Shown: positions 17,569 to 26,334 of the stretch, in pieces
Layout of the letters: every line of letters starts with the position of its first letter
Numbering within the stretch: position 1 is the first letter of the stretch
Assembly: GCA_041664945.1 (NCBI GenBank)
Contig: JBAYJY010000002.1
Location: 23,810 to 87,809, forward strand
Source: JBAYJY01 sp041664945
Lineage (GTDB): Bacteria; UBP15; UBA6099
Direction: 5' to 3'
Length of the DNA: 64,000 bases
Notes under the pieces: model-generated
Told to the model about the DNA's origin: nothing
The model's input: only the letters and a program-made list of their open reading frames with translations
Database searches by the model: none
Position numbers and translations under genes: made by a program

Positions 17569-18162
17569 ATGGAAATAATTCTTGCGTCATTTAATGCGCA
17601 CAAGGCGCGCGAGGTTGGAGAGATAATGGCGCCGGTCGCTGTGAAGTCGCTTAAAGAGTTCGGAGTCGCGATAGATTTCGACGCGGTTGAGGACGGCGAA
17701 ACATACGAGGAAAACGCGTTCAAGAAGGCGCGCGCTGCCGCGGCGCATGTCGCCGGCATCATCGCCGCCGACGATTCGGGACTTGAAGTTGATGCGCTGG
17801 ACGGAAGGCCGGGCCTTCTTTCAGCCCGTTACGGCGGCGCAGAAATTTCGGACTTTGAACGCTGCCGGCTGCTGCTCGAAGAGATGAAGGACGTTCCGGA
17901 CGGACGGCGCGGCGCGCGATTTGTGTGCAAGGTCGCCGTTTTATTTTCCGACGGTCGCGAAACGCTGTACGAGGGCGAATGCCGTGGAATTATCACGCGC
18001 GAACTGCGCGGTTCCGGCGGTTTCGGCTACGATCCTGTTCTGTTTCTGCCGGACAGGGGCTTAACCGTCGCGGATTTGTCCGCTGAAGAGAAAAACGAGA
18101 TCAGTCATCGCGCCATAGCTTTTCGCGCGTTGAGAAGCGATTTGATGAATAAATGGAATTGA
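17569..18162 (+). CDS. rdgB: XTP/dITP diphosphatase
   Basis: A 197-residue RdgB/HAM1-family enzyme that hydrolyses non-canonical purine nucleoside triphosphates (ITP, XTP, dITP) to monophosphates, keeping them out of nucleic acids. Evidence: ILASFNAHKAREVGEI at the N-terminus (family TxNxxK-type entry, here SFNAHK), ETYEENAFKKARAAA, AADDSGLEVDALDGRPGLLSARYGG, and GSGGFGYDPVLFLPDRG near the C-terminus. Length matches the family. GAGAGGGAA precedes the ATG. Confidence 0.95.
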   Translation: MEIILASFNAHKAREVGEIMAPVAVKSLKEFGVAIDFDAVEDGETYEENAFKKARAAAAHVAGIIAADDSGLEVDALDGRPGLLSARYGGAEISDFERCRLLLEEMKDVPDGRRGARFVCKVAVLFSDGRETLYEGECRGIITRELRGSGGFGYDPVLFLPDRGLTVADLSAEEKNEISHRAIAFRALRSDLMNKWN

Positions 18163-18274
18163 TGCGACATTAACAGCTCCTGTTGCGCTATTGTGCCCTG
18201 TCACCAAAAAATGATAGAATATTGTGGATGGTGCTTTTCGTTTGTCTGTGAGAGAGCGGAAGGCAGGAGGATAA

Positions 18275-20458
18275 ATGCCGGTTGTCTTTAGAGATAAACT
18301 GGACGACCTACTCCGAAAAGCCGGCGAGTATATGGATTTCGACGGCCTCGAACTTGTGCGCAAGGCGTACGAGTTCACGGTGGAGAGCAACCGGCGGTTT
18401 GAGTTTCTTCGCATGTCGGGCGAACCTGCGATATCGCATCCTCTTGCGGTCGCCTCGCAACTCACCGAGTGGCTCATGGACCCGGAAACAGTTGCCGCCG
18501 GAATTCTTCACGACATCATAGAGGACCCCAACATTCACGCGCTCCAACTGCGGGCTACTTTCGGAGACACCGTCACGCGCATGGTGGACGGCGTCTCGAA
18601 ACTGAAAAAATTCGAGCTCCCCGGCACGACCACAGCCGACACGGCCTACCATTATAAAATCTTTCTCGCTGTCGCGCAGGACACGCGCGTCGCGCTGATA
18701 AAAATCGCCGACCGGCTTCACAACCTGCGCACGCTCGACAGCATGCCCGGATACAAGCGCCTGAAAACCTGTTATGAAACAGAACAGATTTTCATTCCGC
18801 TCTCGCGGTTTCTGGGCATGGAAGCCGTCGCCGAGGAAATGGAAGACATCTCGTTCCAGTTCGCCGAGCCGGAAGAGTTCGCGCGGCTGCTCGATTATCT
18901 CGAAGAGGTAATTCCGGAAGAGAACGAAATATTCGAGCAGGCGATCGGACAGCTTGAGCCGGCTCTTCTCGAACTGGGACTCGATCACCAATCGCACATA
19001 TTCCGTTACAACCTGACGCACACGCGGCGCATTCTCGACTCGCAGGACAGGCCGATGCCCAAAACAGGGTTGGTCGAAGTCACCGTGCCGGAGGAATTGG
19101 ATTGCTACCGGGCGCTTCAGGCGGTCCATAAAACGTTCCAATGCCTGTCGATCGGTTTTCAGGACACAATAAATTTTCCGTCGATAGATTTAAAGCGGAT
19201 GCTTGAGACGAGTCTGTTAGGCCCGTTCGGGCGTCCGTTTACAGTGCGCATCTTCTCGCGAGAAATGAAAGCGGTGAACCGGTGGGGCATAGTTCCTTTT
19301 CTTTCGGAACCCCATGAGCTTAAGCGCACGGACCTGCTCGCGGACCGCGTCGAACTGATCCAGCGGATAGTCAGCGATTTCAGGGCGCAGGCCGGCGACC
19401 GCGACGAAAAAACGCTTGTCGATATAATGACCCGCATGGTGCTAAAGCAGAAGATATTCGTGTTTACGCAGGACCGCAGGCGGCTCGAACTTCCGGAATC
19501 GTCGACCGTTCTCGATTTCGCATATCTGATGGGGCCGGAAATCGGCGACCGTTTCAGCAAGGCGATGGTATATCATCAGACGGTGGACATGAGTTATCAG
19601 CCGCAGTTGTTCGACCATTTGAACGTAATCACGGACCGCGACGCAGCGCCGCGCGTCGAGTGGCTGGAACACGCGCACACGCCTGAAGCGCAGATGCATA
19701 TCAAGAAATATCTCGCCGCCGCGCCGCTTGAAAAAGCAGCCGAAGAAGGACGCCGGGCGCTGCTGCAGAGGACACGGGAAGAGGGCATCTCCGCCACAGG
19801 AAAACTTGAGGATATTGAGCTGCTGCTTCCTCCGGTAATCATGTTCCTCGGTTTCAACACGGAGGAAGAATTTTTTCAGCAGATCGGGCGCGCCGAATTC
19901 GATCTGAACGTCGCTGCGGATTTCCTTAAAGAACAATACAAGCGTAAAGTGCTGATTGACAAAAAAGAACTTGATCCGGTGATCATCGGCCAGCAGATAT
20001 ATCAAACAGCGCTTCCGATAGGCATCGTTGAGTCTGAGCGCATTCCGAAGGCGCCGCTTTTCTCGTGCGAGATATGTTCGCCCGCGCCGGGCGACGAGAT
20101 TGTGGTGAGCGCGTCCGCCAAAAAGGCGACGATTCATCGAAAGGACTGCGCCAACATAGGGCGCGGATTCCTGCGCGGCCCGAAGCAATCGCCCGCAACG
20201 TGGAAGGACACCGGCGGCCGACGTTTCCCCGTTCGCATCAAACTTAAACTTTTCCCGACGAAGGACATTCATCAGAAAATCCTTAAATTGATAGCTAAAT
20301 CGGGAGCGCCGATCGCCGCCTATCAGTCCGGAGCCGCCGACGAAGGCGGACTTGAACTGATGGAGTTCATTATTGAAGTTCAGAATGTCTCGCTGGCTCA
20401 AAATGTCTGCGACGAGCTGCTTTCCATTAAGGATGTCGTAATTGCAAAACGAGTCTGA
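18275..20458 (+). CDS. Rel/Spo-family protein: intact HD hydrolase, eroded synthetase, TGS, zinc-finger and ACT regions
   Basis: A 727-residue RSH homolog. The hydrolase domain is complete in its motifs: H55 (SHPLAVA), H79-D80 and E83-D84 (ILHDIIEDP), and IADRLHNLRTL (D146, N150). The next 200 residues keep only traces of a (p)ppGpp synthetase (CYRALQAVHKTF, LLGPFGRPFTVRIFSREM); the usual ATP and GDP/GTP-binding stretches are not recognisable. Then follow a TGS domain (about 391-455, FVFTQDRRRLELPESSTVLD), a zinc-finger region (CEICSPAPGDEI...IHRKDC, about 597-625) and an ACT-like C-terminus. It is probably a (p)ppGpp hydrolase without synthetic activity. AGGAGG precedes the ATG. thpR overlaps its 3' end. 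Confidence 0.85.
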   Translation: MPVVFRDKLDDLLRKAGEYMDFDGLELVRKAYEFTVESNRRFEFLRMSGEPAISHPLAVASQLTEWLMDPETVAAGILHDIIEDPNIHALQLRATFGDTVTRMVDGVSKLKKFELPGTTTADTAYHYKIFLAVAQDTRVALIKIADRLHNLRTLDSMPGYKRLKTCYETEQIFIPLSRFLGMEAVAEEMEDISFQFAEPEEFARLLDYLEEVIPEENEIFEQAIGQLEPALLELGLDHQSHIFRYNLTHTRRILDSQDRPMPKTGLVEVTVPEELDCYRALQAVHKTFQCLSIGFQDTINFPSIDLKRMLETSLLGPFGRPFTVRIFSREMKAVNRWGIVPFLSEPHELKRTDLLADRVELIQRIVSDFRAQAGDRDEKTLVDIMTRMVLKQKIFVFTQDRRRLELPESSTVLDFAYLMGPEIGDRFSKAMVYHQTVDMSYQPQLFDHLNVITDRDAAPRVEWLEHAHTPEAQMHIKKYLAAAPLEKAAEEGRRALLQRTREEGISATGKLEDIELLLPPVIMFLGFNTEEEFFQQIGRAEFDLNVAADFLKEQYKRKVLIDKKELDPVIIGQQIYQTALPIGIVESERIPKAPLFSCEICSPAPGDEIVVSASAKKATIHRKDCANIGRGFLRGPKQSPATWKDTGGRRFPVRIKLKLFPTKDIHQKILKLIAKSGAPIAAYQSGAADEGGLELMEFIIEVQNVSLAQNVCDELLSIKDVVIAKRV

Positions 20459-21023
20459 AAAACCGATCCGCGCGTTTATCGCAGTCGAGGCGCCGCCGGA
20501 AGTGAAAGAGCGGCTGTCGGAGATACAATGCGACTTCAAGCCCCGGATTCAGGGCGCGAGCTGGACGCGTCCGGAAGGGTTTCATTTTACCCTTCGTTTT
20601 CTCGGCAATATAATGCCGGTTCAGGCGGAAGCGGTGAAAGAGGCCCTCGCGCCGGAGTTTAAACAACGACAGTTCGAGGCTGAATTCGATCACACGGGAA
20701 TATTTCCGAAACTTGAAAAAGCGCGTGTTTTGTGGGTCGGACTTGGCAAAGGAAATTTTGAGATGAAGAGCCTTTTCGACGAACTGGAAGAACGTCTGGC
20801 TCGCGCCGGCTTTCCGGAAGAACCGCGGCCGTTCTCCGGCCATCTGACGCTCGCCAGGTTCAGAAATCCGCGACCGATTCTTCCTGCGCTGCTTTCGACT
20901 CAGTTTGATTGCCCGCCGTTCACTGTCGAAAAAATAATTTTATTTCAGAGCGTTCTTAATCCGGCAGGAGCGATCTATACGCCTCTCGCGGTTACAAAAT
21001 TGCGCAAAGGCGATCCATGTTGA
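20442..21023 (+). CDS. thpR: RNA 2',3'-cyclic phosphodiesterase (2H superfamily)
   Basis: A 193-residue 2H-family (LigT/ThpR) protein that hydrolyses 2',3'-cyclic phosphates on RNA ends. The two HxTx motifs are clear: HFTLRFLG (about residue 47) and HLTLARFR (about residue 129), and the N-terminus IRAFIAVEAPPEVKERL is the standard entry strand. It starts at TTG 20442, with AAGGA upstream, inside the last 17 bases of the Rel/Spo-type gene, so the two are probably translated from one message. Confidence 0.92.
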   Translation: MQNESEKPIRAFIAVEAPPEVKERLSEIQCDFKPRIQGASWTRPEGFHFTLRFLGNIMPVQAEAVKEALAPEFKQRQFEAEFDHTGIFPKLEKARVLWVGLGKGNFEMKSLFDELEERLARAGFPEEPRPFSGHLTLARFRNPRPILPALLSTQFDCPPFTVEKIILFQSVLNPAGAIYTPLAVTKLRKGDPC

Positions 21024-21033
21024 TCCTCCGGCG

Positions 21034-21801
21034 ATGAACCCGGACACGGGACGAGAATATTCTGACATGCCCGCAAACGCCACAAAAAAAACGACGCTCG
21101 AACGCTGCCGCTCTCTGTGGGAGCGTATGTATCCAGACATAAAAAAGCCTGAGACTTATTTCCGGGGATGGAATGCGGAATCCGCTGCGGAGGGCAGCGG
21201 CCCGACTCTCGACGCTGGTTGCGGCTCCGGCGGCTCTGTCGATTTCAAAGCGGTTCCCGGCGCCGGTTTCTCAGTCGGCATGGATATCGATCTCGAAGCT
21301 TTGAAAAGAAACCCGAACGCGCTGTTCAAAGTCGCCGGCTCGATGGACGCGTTGCCATTCAAGGACGGAACTTTTGGCGTTATCACATCGCAGTACGCAT
21401 TGGAGCATCTCGAACGTCCGCGTGAGAGTTTCGCCGAAATAGCGCGGGCGACAAAAACAGGCGGCGCTTTCATATTCATGACGACAAACTCCGGCGGCTA
21501 TTTAGGAACAATGATAAGGCTGATTCCGAACTCCATTCAGTTTGTGATAAAGAGGCGCGTTCTGAAAATGAGCGAGTCTGAGATTTATCCGGTATACATG
21601 CGCTGCAATACGCGGAAGAAACTGATTCGCGCTCTTCATGAAGCCGGGTTCGGCGCGCCGGAGTTTGTTTTCATCGGCGGCCCGTTTTATTTCGGTTTCT
21701 CATACGCCGTTTTCAGGCTCGCCGTTTTATTCGAACGGCTCACGGACGGCGGGCTGAAACATCTGAAGTTTTATATCGTCGGAAGAGCAAAGCGGCGATG
21801 A
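21034..21801 (+). CDS. SAM-dependent methyltransferase (type 11)
   Basis: A 255-residue class I methyltransferase. Motif I reads TLDAGCGSGGSVDF, followed by the acidic end of strand 2 (VGMDIDLEAL), SMDALPFKDGTFGVITSQYALEHL (motifs II-III) and KTGGAFIFMTTN. The C-terminal part is extended and rather hydrophobic (PFYFGFSYAVFRLAVLFERL), which may favour membrane-associated or lipid-like substrates. It follows thpR by 10 bases. The first ATG (21034) is used, but an ATG at 21067 is also possible; neither has a strong ribosome site. Confidence 0.85.
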   Translation: MNPDTGREYSDMPANATKKTTLERCRSLWERMYPDIKKPETYFRGWNAESAAEGSGPTLDAGCGSGGSVDFKAVPGAGFSVGMDIDLEALKRNPNALFKVAGSMDALPFKDGTFGVITSQYALEHLERPRESFAEIARATKTGGAFIFMTTNSGGYLGTMIRLIPNSIQFVIKRRVLKMSESEIYPVYMRCNTRKKLIRALHEAGFGAPEFVFIGGPFYFGFSYAVFRLAVLFERLTDGGLKHLKFYIVGRAKRR

Positions 21802-21830
21802 CGCGAAGTAATCAAGCCGACATTTATCCG

Positions 21831-22241
21831 TCAATCGAATAGACGTTTTGTGAGCGGCAGTTTTTCGAGCACGTTTGTCGCTTTGTCTATGACGTCGAAA
21901 GCGCGTTCGATCTGCTTCATGCTGTCTTCCATCCGCGACGCCATTTTTTCGAGCCGCACAGTAAGCTCGCCGACGCGGTCGAACGTCACGTTCATCCGCT
22001 CCATGACGTCGTCCATCTTGTCGAAAGTTGAGCTGACCTGATTGAGCGTGCCGTCGATCTTGTCCACAGCGTTGCCTGTCTTATCGATAGTGAAATCGAT
22101 CTTGCCGATGGAATTATCCGCGGCTGAAATCACTTCCGATGTGCTGTCTATAGTCGTGTCGAGTTTCGAAATCGCCTTTTCGAGGCGTTTAATAATTTTC
22201 TCAAACCGCTCGAACGCTTTAAATGGCTGAAAAATTTCCAA
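21831..22241 (-). CDS. Small coiled-coil protein
   Basis: A 136-residue protein made almost wholly of alpha-helical heptad-type repeats: alternating KLDTTIDSTSEVISAADNSI, KIDFTIDKTGNAVDKIDGTL, and FDKMDDVMERMNVTFDRVGE blocks of similar spacing. No membrane helix or signal peptide is evident, and no family is recognised; such all-coiled-coil proteins resemble the tails of MCE or methyl-accepting proteins, but that is only shape. It converges with the methyltransferase gene, 29 bases apart. Confidence 0.65.
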   Translation of the reverse strand: MEIFQPFKAFERFEKIIKRLEKAISKLDTTIDSTSEVISAADNSIGKIDFTIDKTGNAVDKIDGTLNQVSSTFDKMDDVMERMNVTFDRVGELTVRLEKMASRMEDSMKQIERAFDVIDKATNVLEKLPLTKRLFD

Positions 22242-22457
22242 GGAACTCTACCTCTTAAGAATCTGTATTATTCACCAGCGTATCGGGCGCAGCATGCCGC
22301 GCGCCTACGAAAGAATTATATTTTATATGCGGCAGCTTTGCCATAGCGCCGTTTCTTTTGGAATTCTAAATCTATCCGGAGATTTAAGATTCAAACCATT
22401 ATGATGGTATAATTGATAAGAGATGCAGAACGGGATAGCCATCGGAGAGCCGGTTTA

Positions 22458-23453
22458 ATGATCAGAAATTCAAAAGGAATATTCAGGTCGATATGCGGAA
22501 TATTCATAGCAGCCGGAATTTTTGCGCTTGCCGGCTGCGGCGGCGGGGGAGGCGGCGGCGGAGCCGCAGCGCCGCCTGCTACGACCGGCGCGATCAGCGG
22601 CTGGCTTGACCGCGGCGCGGTGGCCCGGACTACGGGGCGGACGGAAGACAGAGCGGCGTCGATTATTCCCGTTTCAAACGCCAGCGTCACTGTTACATCC
22701 GGTTCGCAATCTTTTCAGACAAACACGAACGGGTTGGGTTATTTTGAAATCGCCGGATTGCCTCCCGGCAATTACATCGAGGCGACCGCAGTATCCGGCG
22801 CTCTAACGCTTAAAGCGTATTACGACGTTACAGCCGGCCAGATAGCTTCGAAGAGCATTAACGCGCGCACGACTGCGGCGGCAATGGTGTATAAGCGGCT
22901 GACAGTCGGCATTCCGTCGCATGTTTCTTTCATCGAAAATTCGAGACTGATCGCAGATGTCGAGTCGGAGATTGAGACCGCTCTTGCGGCGGGCAATTAC
23001 AATTACGATACGGTTTATGCAGGAGCGAACACTCTGGCCGTTATCGCAAAAGTGAACGCCGGCGCAAGATTCGAGGACACAACAGTTCCAGTGATCTCAG
23101 TGATTTACCCGCAGGCCGCCGCTCAGATATCAGATGTCGATTTCCGCTCCGAATCCTTTTATATTGAAGTTACTTATTCGGACTCAGCGCCGATGGACGC
23201 CGGTTCTCTGAACGTAACGCTTAAGATGGACAGCGATCCGGCGCAAAACGTAACTTCCTATTTTCAGGCGGTTAATTCAACGACTTTGCGCAGTTCAGGC
23301 ATTTATGTTTTCAATCGGACCCTGTTCCTGCTGCCGAGCAACGATCACTCCCGCATTATGACCGTCAGCGTTTCTTTGAAGGACATGTCCGGCAACACTG
23401 GAACCGCGAGCAGGTCGTTCACGGTTTATCCGGTCTCGCCGCCGCCGCAATGA
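22458..23453 (+). CDS. Lipoprotein with carboxypeptidase-regulatory-like domain
   Basis: A 331-residue exported lipoprotein. The signal ends in a lipobox (FALAGC, acylated Cys about C27), followed at once by a run of eight glycines that probably acts as a flexible tether. Residues about 40-130 resemble a carboxypeptidase-regulatory/CnaB-like beta sandwich (ASVTVTSGSQSFQTNTNGLGYFEIAGLPPGNYI), and the C-terminal part looks like an Ig-type fold ending in RSFTVYPVSPPPQ. I use the ATG at 22458, directly before the signal; the frame opens 15 codons earlier. Function unknown; a surface or outer-membrane adhesive role is only a guess. Confidence 0.75.
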   Translation: MIRNSKGIFRSICGIFIAAGIFALAGCGGGGGGGGAAAPPATTGAISGWLDRGAVARTTGRTEDRAASIIPVSNASVTVTSGSQSFQTNTNGLGYFEIAGLPPGNYIEATAVSGALTLKAYYDVTAGQIASKSINARTTAAAMVYKRLTVGIPSHVSFIENSRLIADVESEIETALAAGNYNYDTVYAGANTLAVIAKVNAGARFEDTTVPVISVIYPQAAAQISDVDFRSESFYIEVTYSDSAPMDAGSLNVTLKMDSDPAQNVTSYFQAVNSTTLRSSGIYVFNRTLFLLPSNDHSRIMTVSVSLKDMSGNTGTASRSFTVYPVSPPPQ

Positions 23454-23553
23454 AGGCCGGTCGCCGGATGCGGCCGGAAAATCGCATTTTTAGAAAGGAT
23501 GATTCTTTCAGCTTAAGCATTATGCCCAAAGCCGCTTTCGCTCAAAGTAGAAT

Positions 23554-24237
23554 ATGATTAGAGCTATCTTCTTCGACGCTTTCCGCACTCTGTTTGACAG
23601 TTACAAAACTCACGATGACGCCACTCACGCGATAATCGAGTATCACAATCTCGATATCGACCCGGATGTTTTCCACACAAAGTGGGACGAGTTCATCCTC
23701 GCCGGCTGGAAAGACGGCGATTTCATTCTGCAGTGGCCGATGTTCGAGCTTTGCCTCGAATTGACGTTCAAACACTTCGGCGTTTCTGATTATGACGCCA
23801 AGACAGGAATTAATTTCTGGCTCGACCTCGTCGCCGGCGCGCCGGTTTTCCCGGAAACCCTGCCGGTTCTCGATTCGCTCGCGGATAAATACGATATTGC
23901 GATCTTATCAAACACGGATAATTTCGAGATAGGGATGTGTCTGAAAAACCATCCGCTGCCGGTGAAAAAGGTAATTTCGTCAGAGGACTCTCGTTGCTAT
24001 AAGCCGAACCGGAAGATATTTGACGACGCGTTGTCAGCATTCGGCGTCAACGCGGACGAGGCGGTTATGGTCGGCGACTCGCAATTCGCCGATGTGCTCG
24101 GCGCCGCAAACGCCGGGATCAGATCGATCTGGATAAACAGGAACGGGAAGGAGCCGCGCGCGGACCTTCCGTCGCCGACCGCCGAGTTGTCCGACCTGAC
24201 CGGCGTTCCTGATGTAGTTCGCGGTTTCGACGCATAA
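23554..24237 (+). CDS. HAD-superfamily hydrolase
   Basis: A 227-residue HAD hydrolase. Motif I is FFDAFRTLFD: the nucleophile Asp is present and the position two residues later is Phe instead of Asp, as in haloacid-dehalogenase-like members that have Tyr there. Motif II is ILSNTD, motif III Lys in YKPNRKIFDDAL, motif IV VGDSQFADVLGAANAG. The cap is helical. The substrate may be a phosphate ester or a 2-haloacid; the non-Asp at position +2 slightly favours the dehalogenase-like branch. Confidence 0.85.
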   Translation: MIRAIFFDAFRTLFDSYKTHDDATHAIIEYHNLDIDPDVFHTKWDEFILAGWKDGDFILQWPMFELCLELTFKHFGVSDYDAKTGINFWLDLVAGAPVFPETLPVLDSLADKYDIAILSNTDNFEIGMCLKNHPLPVKKVISSEDSRCYKPNRKIFDDALSAFGVNADEAVMVGDSQFADVLGAANAGIRSIWINRNGKEPRADLPSPTAELSDLTGVPDVVRGFDA

Positions 24238-24338
24238 TTCTCAAATTGGAAATGTGAATCAAAACATGCCAGCGCTTGCGTTTCCGCGCGCATGTAATAA
24301 AATAGTTAGATTATTAAACCGGACTGTCCGATTTATGA

Positions 24339-24902
24339 ATGTTACGGGATGAACAAGCGGATGGCCGAGAGGATAGCAAGTTGGATTTCGACAAGAAGTT
24401 TTACCAGCGCAACTTTTTCAAGCTCGAACGCTATCGCGTTTCCGCTGACTTGCGCGAGGAAGACAAGGCCGAGGAGAACGAGGCGACGATAAAGATACTT
24501 GTGCCCGCCGCGGCGGCCGCAGGAAAAGTGACCGCCCGTTTTATCGCCGAGTACCAGCCTGAGGACAAGCATTACGTCGCGCTCTCGGCAACCTCGAACG
24601 GCGCCGGAACAGTAGATGCGCTGGACAGTTCGCTGCGAAAGCTGCTTGAGCCGATATATCCGTTCATATCCGACATAAGGCTCGTGCGTTACGGCGTCAC
24701 GAATATTTCGTCGAAGCGGGGCACGTCAAGCGAAGTGGAAGTCTTCATTCTCGCCACGAATGGGGAAGGCAAGCTGTATTACTCCGAAGTCAGTTCCGTC
24801 AGCGTGATAGAAGCGTCATTTTTCGCGCTGTCGAATATATATAACAGATATTTCCGCGATGAATATATAAGCTGCAAGGCGGCCGGCGCGAGGAAAAGAT
24901 GA
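24339..24902 (+). CDS. Stand-alone LeuA-type allosteric (dimerisation) domain protein
   Basis: A 187-residue protein. The second half matches the C-terminal regulatory domain of 2-isopropylmalate and citramalate synthases: SNGAGTVDALDSSLRKLL, then DIRLVRYGVTNI, SSEVEVFILATNGEGKLYYS and VSVIEASFFALSNIYNRYF. In the enzymes this domain binds leucine or isoleucine. No HMGL-like catalytic barrel is present; the first 60 residues are charged and of unknown fold. The ATG at 24339 lacks a ribosome site, while a TTG at 24381 follows GAGAGGA at a good distance, so the true protein may be 14 residues shorter. The stop overlaps the next ATG by four bases (ATGA). Confidence 0.7.
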   Translation: MLRDEQADGREDSKLDFDKKFYQRNFFKLERYRVSADLREEDKAEENEATIKILVPAAAAAGKVTARFIAEYQPEDKHYVALSATSNGAGTVDALDSSLRKLLEPIYPFISDIRLVRYGVTNISSKRGTSSEVEVFILATNGEGKLYYSEVSSVSVIEASFFALSNIYNRYFRDEYISCKAAGARKR

Positions 24903-25888
24903 AAGCGCTTGTAACCGGAGCGACAGGATTTATAGGCTCTCATCTTGCCGAGGTTCTCGCCGACAAGGGGTGGGAAGTTCGCGCGCTCGTTCGCGAGACC
25001 AGCGATGTGGGATTGCTGAATCGGATCGGCGCGGAACTCGTAGTCGGCGACATCCGGGATAAGGATTCGCTGAAGGATGCGCTTGCAGGGCGCGAGATAA
25101 TATTTCATTGCGCGGCGCTCGTGGGCGAGTGGGGCGAACCTGTCGACTTCTACAACATCAACGTCGGCGGTATGAAAAATCTGATAGACGAGGCTGAAAA
25201 AGCAGGAGTCAAACGGGTCATAGATGTTAGCTCGACATCCGTTCACGGCTACGAAGGATTCAAGCGCGACACCGAGGAAAGTCCGTACATATCATTCGGA
25301 ATTCTTTACAGCGACACGAAGCAGGAAGCCGAGAAACTGCTTTGGGAAGCGCACGCGCAGGGGCGCATCGAGGCGACATCGATCCGGCCGGCGATGGTGT
25401 GGGGCCCGAGAGATCAGGCTTTTTTCGCGAAGTTTATAAAACTGCTCAAAAAGAAACAGTTTGTATATATCGACGGCGGGCGGCATATCGCGGGCCTGAC
25501 TCACGTACGGAATGTTTGCGACGCAATGTTTCGCTCCGCGCAGAATCCGAACTCGATCGGCAAGGCTTTTATTATCACCGATGATAATGACATTACATAT
25601 CGCGATGTTGTCGAAAAACTGTGCGACGAACTTGGATTTAAAAAGCCGCGCTTGAGCATTTCTTATTCAGCCGCGAAATTTATCGCATACTGGTCCGAGA
25701 AATACGCCCGCCGCAAACAGTCCGAGAAAGCGCCGATTCTGACGCGGATGGGCGTTTCCTGCATCGGCAACGATCTTTCCTTCGATATCACGCGCGCGAA
25801 AACAATTCTCGGATACGCGCCGCGCTATTCTTTCCCGCAAAGCCTTCCCGAATATTTGGAATGGCTGAAATCCCAGAATAACATATAG
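24899..25888 (+). CDS. Extended SDR, NAD-dependent epimerase/dehydratase family
   Basis: A 329-residue extended short-chain dehydrogenase. The nucleotide-binding motif GATGFIGSHL is at residues 7-16, VGDIRD and FHCAALVGEWG follow, and the catalytic pair is in YSDTKQEAEKL (Tyr and Lys), with the Ser/Thr in VSSTSVHG. The motif IRPAMVWGPRD is the usual substrate-loop entry. Such proteins act on sugar nucleotides, sterols or flavonoid-type carbonyls; the C-terminal membrane-like stretch (SYSAAKFIAYWSEKYA) recalls 3-beta-hydroxysteroid-dehydrogenase-like branches. It is translationally coupled to the LeuA-domain gene before it. Confidence 0.87.
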   Translation: MKALVTGATGFIGSHLAEVLADKGWEVRALVRETSDVGLLNRIGAELVVGDIRDKDSLKDALAGREIIFHCAALVGEWGEPVDFYNINVGGMKNLIDEAEKAGVKRVIDVSSTSVHGYEGFKRDTEESPYISFGILYSDTKQEAEKLLWEAHAQGRIEATSIRPAMVWGPRDQAFFAKFIKLLKKKQFVYIDGGRHIAGLTHVRNVCDAMFRSAQNPNSIGKAFIITDDNDITYRDVVEKLCDELGFKKPRLSISYSAAKFIAYWSEKYARRKQSEKAPILTRMGVSCIGNDLSFDITRAKTILGYAPRYSFPQSLPEYLEWLKSQNNI

Positions 25889-25923
25889 ATTCAAACAATT
25901 GTTTATCGAATGTTTTTATAAAT

Positions 25924-26274
25924 TCAGTCGCTCGGCGCTTTAGGTTTCAATCGCTCCAAATTGTAGGCGAATCTTGCGAAGTCACACTTTTCGTTTTGCG
26001 GCCCGCCAATGTATGAAGGTTTAACCTCGCGGCAGGGGCTTGGCCGTTTTTCATATATGGAGCAGCGGACGTTTTCCCCGACGATCCCCTCAAGCGCTAC
26101 GCAATGTGGCTTTTTAGCGTTTGTGCCTTTCATCGCGCGGAAGAACTGGCTGACATCCTCGGTCAGTTCGACCGGGACGCCGCCGGGCGTCTCGTCGTCG
26201 GCTTCCGCCCAGTAAAAGCTCGCGCGGTAAATAGCGCAGCACGCGCCGCATTCAAGACAGGGATTCTTCCCCAT
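25924..26274 (-). CDS. YkgJ-family cysteine-cluster protein
   Basis: A 116-residue soluble protein with the family pattern CLECGACC near the N-terminus, a central CVAL, then CSIYEKRPSPCREVKPSYIGG. The eight or so conserved cysteines probably bind a metal or Fe-S cluster. Function of the family is unknown. It converges with the SDR gene and is followed (in transcription) by nothing; the PIG-L gene lies upstream by 60 bases on the same strand. Confidence 0.85.
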   Translation of the reverse strand: MGKNPCLECGACCAIYRASFYWAEADDETPGGVPVELTEDVSQFFRAMKGTNAKKPHCVALEGIVGENVRCSIYEKRPSPCREVKPSYIGGPQNEKCDFARFAYNLERLKPKAPSD

Positions 26275-26334
26275 GAACGCTTACCCCGCAGAGATGAAGT
26301 GTCACAAAATGAACGTTATATATAAAACACTATT

